Below, piece after piece: positions 38,101 to 47,300 of a stretch of 64,000 bases of DNA. Origin of the DNA: Palaemon carinicauda (Eukaryota; Arthropoda; Malacostraca; Decapoda; Palaemonidae); NCBI RefSeq assembly GCF_036898095.1, contig NC_090743.1:19736295-19800294 (forward strand), written 5' to 3'. Position numbers and translations under genes: made by a program. The notes under the pieces were generated by a model. The model was given only the letters and a program-made list of their open reading frames with translations, was not told where the DNA came from and ran no database searches. Position 1 is the first letter of the stretch; each line of letters starts with the position of its first letter.

Positions 38101-41100
38101 TACCTACCTGACAATGGGAGACCTGCTGTTGGAGGGGTGGCCTCTTGGAAGAGGTAGACAATGGTCGACGATTGTCGCGTAGCTGATGGTGACTACTCTC
38201 CTTAGTTGGCAGACAACGGGAGGCCCATTGTGCAAAAGAGGGTTGCCGACGGGTTGGCAAGAGCTGTCAAGTTGATGCTGGGTCAACTGTTGATACCTGA
38301 CGAGAGGGTGGATGGTGAATGGACGATCGGCAAGCTAGAGATTGACGAGTCGCGGACAGATGCCCAAGCGAACGACGGGCTGCAGAGCAGTGATGTGAGC
38401 ACTGCTTCAGCAAATGGTGAGGTTGAAGAACAGGAGATCAATAATGTGTAGATGATCAGAGATCGGTAAGCAGGAGATTTATGCGTAGGAGCTAGTTGAG
38501 TCGTATGTCAGCTATTTACAATCAAAAGTCCGACGTGTCAGCGATTCTGGAGTTGGCGAGATGGAGAAGAGCCAACAGGAGAAGATCGGCGAGTAGGCGA
38601 TCAGCAAGCTGGAGGTTGACGAGCAGCAGGTCGGTGAGCAGGACACTGATGAGCAAGAGATCGGCGAGCAAGAGATCGGCGAGCAAGAGATCGGCAAGCA
38701 GGCGATCAGCGAGCAGCGATCAGGCGATCAGCAAGCAATTGGTCGGCGAACAGCCCAATGATGATCTGGAGAAGGGATGTGCCCTTTGGAAGGGCAAACA
38801 TCCCGAGGAGAGGATCACGAACGAGTCCTTGACAGGGAGTCACGAACCAAGGTTCGTTGATGCACAGGAGACTTTGAAGAAACAGGCGAAGATCGAGAAC
38901 CAGCAGAACCCAGACGAGAAGGCTCCTCCGATGAGGAGAGCTGCAGAGATGAAGATGAAGACCCGAAGAGGTGTCTTTTAGCCGAAAGCGAAGGAGCACC
39001 CCTAATGCGAAGCGGTGGACGAGCACGGTGGGGTCTACAACCACAGTGACTATCCCCAGCAGGGGCAGGAGGATCAGCAGGCTGATCAGCAGCAGGCCTC
39101 CGGAGAGGAGTCTCTATGAGTGGCCTCTCTTGCGAATGAGAGAAGTGGTCACTCGCAGGAGAGACATGCCTTGGACTTTGCTCCTCTTCCGAAGGAGGAA
39201 GATCGGGAGTGGAGGAAGATCGGGAAGCATAAGAAACAGCCTTAGGTTTCTTCTGCTTCGAAGGAACCTACGAATGAGAAGAATCCTGTTTAGCGTTCTT
39301 CTTTAGCTGACGCCCAAACCTTGCCCACTGGGAGCCAGACCACTCCCGGCATTTGATACACTTATTACTTTCATCACACCGCTGCCCCCTGCTCTGAGCA
39401 GAGACAAGATTATGTCTCGTACACAAATCATGTCCTTCAAGTTCTTCATGATATAGGATTCCTCATCAATGTACAAAATCAAGACTAGTTCCAGAGAAGG
39501 TAGGTACTTCAAGTGGTTGGGACTTTGCTGAAACATATCACAATTCACACAGGCCTTCAAAAGTCCCTCAAAAAAGGTTCTAACACATGATCAAAAATTT
39601 TCTTGGGAGTTCTTTTTCCTCCATATGGAAGCTTGCTTTAATTGCCAACCCAGTTTTGAAGATCAGGATGAAAGACCTCAATTGGTTCCCAGTTCTCCAT
39701 TTGTTACTAAAAGATTCTCTGACAACACACTTCACCAAAAGCTCTCTTCATGTCAATCGTGTTAGTCCCTCCCCTGATGTCCCTTATTCTTCACATAGAC
39801 ACATCCAAGTTGAGTTGTGTAGGTCCTGCAGGAGAGACCTAAGTGTTGGGGAAATTTTCCCCTTGATTAGCAGCATTTTACATAAATGTGTTGGGACTGA
39901 TGGCAGTGTTGCTGACATTGAAGCAGCTCGGTCTAAGAAGGAACTCATAAAAAAAAATATTAATCAACAACCAGACAGCACTCTGTTGTCTCCAGAGGAG
40001 AGGGGGATCCTGTTCAAGAACTCTGAATGCAGTAATCTTTCCAATCATGTTATTCCTTCAGGAGAGGGATCTGTTCTTCACCCCAGTCCAACTCTTAGGC
40101 TCTTTCAATGAGATTGTGAATGCCCTGTCCATGTAGACAGTCCTGGATACAGTGTGGATCTTAGACTAGAGCTTATTTTAAGAGATCCTCAAAAGTATCC
40201 CTTATCTCCAAGTGGGCCTCTTTGCAATTTCATAAAACTACAAACTTTAGCTTTATGTAACCCATATGTCCATTCTTAGGCAGTTGTAAAAGATGCCTTG
40301 AACCTAGACTGGAACAGATTGTCTTCAATCTGTGTTTCCATAGACAAGTTTGATTTCAAAGGTTTAGAAGATCCTATCGGACTTCACAGAAATCACTTTG
40401 CTTGTGGCTCCATTTTGGCCAAACCGTCCATGGTTTTCACTCCCTCAGTCAAGATACACCATTTTAAATCAGTACAGCTGTAGCACAGAATAGGGAGTTG
40501 CAATATCTTTGCTTCCTCTTTTCTGAGAGAGATCCTCAATACCTGGATTTTCTCTCCTATAAATATAGAAGAGACTTCTTAGCTAACAACGCAATGTATT
40601 TATTGAGCTATAAGAGTTATTCTTCTATCAGACAAAACCAGTCAGTGTGGAAGGAATGGATGGCCTTCCTTTGGGATAGGACTGTGTGCCAGATAACCCC
40701 AGACTTCTTGGTTTCTATTCTATTGAGGTCTGGACTCTGCGTTTGAGTGGTCTAGAGACCTGAGTCCAGCGTTTCTTCCCTGACAATAGATCAGCGGACG
40801 AGTAAAAGACGGGCTCAATCGTCTGCAGGTGGGAGTGACGGTCTCTGGAAGACACGCCCGCAACCACCGAGGATACTTCTGTGCGCCGATCAAGGCCTGC
40901 CGAACCCTTTTGCCCTTCGACATTGCTTCACCCCTGGGCTTGGGAGCTTGCAAGAGGTCCCGGACAGGGAGAACGACTGTCACGCACAGAAGTATCCTCA
41001 CGCACCACACTGACACTGACACTAGCACTTGGCACTGCACTAGCACTCGTCACAGCACTGGCACTAATTCCACCCACTGCACTCTTGACCTTAAGTTCCT

Positions 41101-44100
41101 TGACTTCGGCCATAAGAGACTTATGATCACTTACCACTGACTCTACTTTATCGCCTAAGGCCTGAATAGCACGCAACACAACAGACATATCAGGCTGAGG
41201 GCAAATAGTAGGTTCGGGGGTAGCCACTACAGGGGTAGGAAAAGGTAGGGGATCATGAGGTGAGGAAAAAAGTGAAGAGTGAGAAGAACTCCTCCTAACT
41301 CTACCTTTCTCTAACCTAGTTGAATATTTCAAAAGACGGACAAAATCAAGTTCCGAAAGTCCGGCGCATTCCTCACATCGATTTTCTAACTGACAGGGCC
41401 TATCCCTACAGTCAGAACAAGCGGTGTGAGGATCTACCGAGGCCTTCGGAATACGCCTATTGCAAGACCTACATCGCCTATGGGTGGGGGCTTGCGAAAT
41501 GTCAGACATCTTGAATCCAAAGAGTTAGCCAAGTGGGGTTCCAAAATCAAGCAAAAGATCGTTAACCGTTAATCAGGACTATATAAAAGCTATCTAAGCT
41601 AATATAAGAAGGTTTCCAGTAAAGCGACAGCCGAAATCTGAGAGAATACTTCACCAAAAGCCGTGAAAATACTCGAAGATCATAAGCGTATCCCAGAACG
41701 TCTTGCCGGAAGCACGACAGAGGAAAAATTGAGGAGGTGTCAACAAGAAGTACTATAGTACCTGGCCACAGGTGGCGCTGGTAAGTACACCCCCTTCTAG
41801 TATTGTGATAGCTGGCGTATCCCTCCATAGAATTCTGTCGGGCAACGGAGTTGACAGCTACATGATTATCGGGTAAGTTTAATATTGAAAAAAGTCTGTC
41901 TTGACAGAGTTTTTTAAAGTTTTTAATTTCAAGTTGCTCTTGTAGAGGAGCTACTATTATGTGACCGTGACATTTAAATTAGTAACAATGGTCATTGTAA
42001 GGCGAAGACAGTAATTCCTTTAAACATGTATAAATATACATGTTTGAATAAATTACTGTTCTTCGCCTTGCAATGACCATTGTTACCAACTTCAATATCA
42101 TGGTCACACAATAGTAGATCTTCTATAAAAGCAACTTTAGAAGGCTGTACTGTATTTCTAATAGCATTAACTTTAGGAGCTAGAGTCCATGAACTTGCAG
42201 CATTCCTCTGAGAACGGGAGTTCCTCACCATCACTTCTGGCTGTCTCCTGATACTAACCCCAGGTCTTCATTTTTTTGGCCAAAAATGAAATGCCCTCTT
42301 TATATCTTGGCTTTACAGCCTAGTTGTGGCGACTTCTAATGTCTACCTTGTAATCCTATCTGTAGGGATTCAGGTCATCAGGTGCAATGATCCGTTTCAA
42401 AATAGCCAGACCAGCTACTGTAGTCCCTTCTATGAAGACTATCTGTTCTCATAACCATCTTCATCAAAAATTCCAATCCACTTTCAGGATTTCCATCCTT
42501 AAAACACGTGGAAAAAATGATTCTTCATTAGCAATTTTTTCTAATATGTAATTTTAGGACATCCAGAGCTTTATGGATTGGTCTGGGCTGGGTAGAGGGA
42601 GTTTATAAGACACTATCCAAAATGAATCCCAGAGGTTCAACGAGTCATGGTGTTCGCCTTGATCATAGAACCTACGTGGTCCCTCAGCATTAGCATCATG
42701 ATGGTCATCTAGATCCATTTCCAGAGATTTGCTCTCATGAGGGGAGTTGGTTAACTTGCTAGTCATTTCCTTTCACATATGTTAGTATGAATTGTATATT
42801 TGCTAAGTTATGGGTAACTTGATCCTTGTGGTGCACTAGGCTAATTTTTTATGCTTGGGTACTAGTTCCTTGGGAACCACAGAGAATCTAACTCCCCAAA
42901 AGGGTTTTGATGAATGAAAAACTTATTTCAATGGATTCTGTGTAGTATCCCCTCCATAGACTTGCGAAGGGAAGCAAGACGTAACCGAGACATCTCGTAG
43001 ATTGGAACAATGGTTGCCAAGTGTAAACAAGTTCCCAGATACGTATCGTGTTGATCTTTAGTAATGATTCTCTGTGGGTAACTTATTATTAGTTAGTAGA
43101 CTAATTTAAATTTGGAGGAATCAATGGAGCCTGAAACCGTGGGTCTCCTTTATACAGAGTCCATTCCTTGCACTTTGATACACTGGCCCTGGGCATGCAG
43201 GGAAGGCAATATTATTTTGGCATACAAGGTCATATTGGATTCCCTCTTCCAGACTTTACAGAAAAGTTCTTGGGAACCACTAAGCAATGCCTCCACAAAA
43301 AAAAAAAAAAAAAAGAATCCTTCAAAATCCCTTATTTTCAATATTAAACTTACCCGATAATCATGTAGCTGTCAACTCCGTTGCCCGACAGAATTCTACG
43401 GGAGGGATACGCCAGCTATCACTATACTAGAAGGGGGTGTACTCACAAGCGCCACCTGTGGCCAGGTACTACAGTACTTGTTGTTGACGCCACCTCACTT
43501 TTTCCTCTGTCGTGCTTCCGGCAAGACGTTCTTGGATACGCTTATGATTTTGGAGTATTGTTCACGGTTTGGTGAAGTATTTCTCTAAAATTTGCAGCTA
43601 TTCGCTATACTAGAAACTTCTATATTAGCTTAGTTAGCTTTTGGAATTAATTTTATTATGGTGACGAAGAGAGTATGAACTCTCTTTCACCTTTAAATGG
43701 CCGACCCTTCCCTTAGACGGAAGTGTTGGTGTCTAAGAGAGTATAGACTCTCTTTCTTAATTTTGCTTAACAAAAGTTATAGATTTATTTTATATCTCTC
43801 CGCCTTTTATAGGCCTCTTCGATTAACTTCCTTTTATTATAAATTATTAAAATTAATTTTTATATATTCGACCTTTCCTAATGGTAGGCGGTCTTTTCTT
43901 GTACCGAAGTTAATTAACATTGAGCCCGTCATTTCGGTTTTACCTGTTAACATATTATGCTATTTTAATGTTTTTGAAAGAATTTCTTTGATAGTCTCGT
44001 ACTGTTTTCAAAGTTGAACTAACGTTTTGTTTTGTCTCTGCAGTTGTTGACGTTTCAGAACGTTCAACTTGCGCTCTATCGTTACGATAGAGAGAGAATT

Positions 44101-44274
44101 TTCACGGTGTCACGTTGCAGTAAGAGTAACCGTGTCTAGCGTTTTGTTCATTCTTTCTTAACTTAATGGTTTTAATTCTACAAAGGAACTTTTCATTTTG
44201 GGAAATATTTTCCTTTAACAATAATATGTTTTAACGATATATTTGATTGGGCTCTTCTCTCAGGTTCTAAGTCA

Positions 44275-44305
<31 letters not shown>

Positions 44306-47300
44306 CGGAGGGAGAAAGAGGAGGATAAACGTTTCGTTCAAGCGAGTAACGTTGTTATCGTTTTTGCTCTTCTCCCTAGTCTCTTTAGGGGAAGAAGGTA
44401 AACGTTTCTAGAGTTTTTCTTGTTCTCAAGCTTTATGCGGTGAGAGATTTTAAACGTAGTTTATTTGATCTAGTGTTTAGTCTCTTTCCAGCCACTGAAT
44501 TATTTATCTTTCATTAGATTTTTCTGTTACATTGTAATTCTGTTTTCGCAATTACTAACTTTTGAGAAGAGTGTCAGGCTGAGAAGGTTACACCTCCTCC
44601 TGCGATCGCTCCGCCTGACCGCAGTACTGCCTGCCAGGCGTACGATGTTGAGGCTCCTCAGGATACCTTACCACGTTCTGAGTTTACTGTTTCCAGTGGT
44701 GTGCAGCTCCCTCCGCCTTCCTTAAGGCAACCTCAGCAATGGGAACAGGAAGCTTATACCTTACTTCCTCCGCTTCCACTTGCAGTTCCACCAGTGAGGC
44801 AACACTCTCTTGAGGTACAACAACCTCTCCCATCCATGAGTCAGTCTCCTCAGCTCTCGCTGCAGCGAGCTCAACCCTCCTCAAGGCAAGCACAACACCT
44901 TAGCCTTGCGCCTCAGGAACCTCAACTCGCGAGACAATTACTGTGTTCTGCGCAGCCACTACCTCATCGCTCACAGCTCACACCTCAGGAACCTCAACTC
45001 GTTCCTCAGGAACTTGCTACTGCGCATCCGCCAACCACTCAGCAAGCGCAACCCTTGAGGCAGCAACCTCATGCTATGAGTCAGCCACCTCAACGCATGC
45101 ATCTGCCACTTTCTCCTCAACTTGAGAAATAACAAATGACAATAATAACACCTCATTACTTTCATAACTTGCATTTGTAATCATATACATGTATGCCTAC
45201 ACAAACATTATGATAATGGAGGTTATTTGTCTTACTTATATAAAAATATATATGTATTCCTTGCAATATATTTTTAACAATATCGCAAAATATGGCAAAA
45301 TATCTTCAAAACAAAAATGAATCATGAGTTATGAATGTAAGGTAAATATTATGTTGATATTAAAACCCCATGCAAGCATGCATGAAGCACTCTAGCACTG
45401 GTCATGGAATTTCTGAGAAATGTTAAACGCCATGCAACACGCTCTGCTTACCTTACAGCATGCTCTACATACAGCATGCTCTGCATACAGCATGCTCTGC
45501 ATACAGCATGCTCTGCATACAACATGCTCTGCATACAGCATGCTCTGCATTCAGCATGCTCTGCATACAACATGCTCTACATACAACATGCTCTGCATAC
45601 AACATGCTCTGCATACAGCATGCTCTGCATTCAGCATGCTCTGCATACAACATGCTCTGCATACAGCATGCTCTGCATACAACATGCTCTACATACAGCA
45701 TGCTCTGCATACAGCATGCTCTGCATACAACATGCTCTGCATACCTTACCGCATGCTTCTCAGTCATACATCTTTGGTTGTTGCCAACTCACTAGACTGT
45801 CAAGCAGTTTCATAATGTTGCCTTCTAGTCTGCTGCTTTTGCACCATTGAAACCCTCACTGAGAGAACTTAACTTTTCTCTGATATGGTCCCTGTAGATG
45901 AGAAAGTGCTTTTCTCCCTCCTTCTGATATTCCCTTGAGGACTCTGTCATTTGGAGAGGAGCCTTTAGCTGCGTAGCCTCCTATGGACTTTTATTTAAGC
46001 ATAACATGCTTCCAGGGAAGGTAATGGTTCCACTTCAGTCACTAACCCCGTCTGTTACCACACCTGCTCCCATAGACCTTGAGCTGTGTTGCAAGACATA
46101 CAGTCCAAGCTTAGTCCTTGTTAAAGGATTTTTTGTTTACGGAGTCAGTGTGTCACTGGGAAGACGTTCAACAACCAGCAGAAGTGACTTGTTGTGACGC
46201 AGTGCGGCAACCTCAGCAACCCGATAAGGAGTTGTCTGTACGACCCAGACAGTCTAGACAGCTTCGGGTTGTCACTGTACTTCCTCGCTTCCCCATGGTT
46301 GACAGTTCACAGACTGTGCAGCAGTACCATGATCTTGTGTCCGGCTCCGTCAGACGACTGGCTTTTAAGAGCTCCCACAAGTCGTCGCTGTCTGGAGATT
46401 CTCAGATGGACTATGGATCTGACCAAGGAACTGGGCCTCCTGGTCAATTTTGAGGAGTCTCAGCTCATCCCATCCCAGACCATTGTCTCCCTGGGTATGG
46501 ATCTTCAGAGTCGAGCTTTTCGGGCTTTTCCGTCGGCCCCAAGGATCTTCCAAGCCCTAGAATGCATCCAGAGCATGCTGAGAAGGAACCGATGCTCAGT
46601 CAGGTAGTGGATGAGTCTAACAGGGATACTTTCATCGCTGGCCCTGTTCATCGTGTTAGGGAGAATCCACCTCCCCCCCTTCAGTATCATCTAGCTGCTC
46701 ACTGGATAAAGGACATGACGCTAGAGACGGTCTCGGTTCCTGTTTCCGAAGAGAGGAGGTCTTCTCTCGCGTGTTGTAAGAACAGCTTTCTTCTCAAGGA
46801 AGTCTACCTTTGGCTGTTCAGAAACCCGACCGCCGTCTCCTCTCGGACACATCAGACACGGGCTGGGGTGCGACTTTGGACGGACAGGAATGATCGAGAA
46901 CATGGAATCAGGAGCAAAGGACACTTCACATCAATTGCAGGAGTTGTTGGCGGTTCTTCTGGCCTTGATAAACTTCAAGTCCCTCCAGCTTAACAAAGTG
47001 GTGGAGGTGGACTCTGACAACACCACAGCCCTGGCTTACACCTTCAAGCAGGGAGGGACTCTTTCGTGAAGTTGTTCTAGATCGCAAGGGACCTCCTCAT
47101 CTGGTCTAAAGATCGAAAGCTCACGCTGGTAACGAGGTTCATTCAGGGCGGTATGAATGTCATGGCAGATCACCTCAGCCGGAAGGGTCAGGTCATCCCC
47201 ACAGAGTGGACCCTTCACAAGAATGTTTGCAGCAGACTTTGGGCCCTGTGGGGTCAGCCAACCATAGATCTGTTCGCTACCTCGATAACCTAGAGACTCC

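Larger units (their letters stand above)
34252..39430 (-). mobile_element. Element E: DIRS family-2, internally deleted
   Basis: The right end (34252, GACAAATTTGGAAGTAATTT) and the internal complementary region (34475-34560, junction at about 34520) are present. Inwards, on the minus strand, are parts of the tyrosine recombinase, RT and Gag up to the Gag zinc-finger-like start near 39420. RT is joined directly to the recombinase after the FGLSP motif, so the RT palm, RNase H and Dam-like domains are deleted. The left terminus is not recognised. Frames are broken throughout. It lies in Tudor intron 1, same strand as the gene, and abuts the tail of the LINE relic. Confidence 0.8.

Noticed and set aside
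45465..45850. Several 100-148 codon frames and a CRISPR-like look
   Set aside because: The 16-bp units are contiguous with no spacers, and frames are open only because the unit has no stops. It is a minisatellite.
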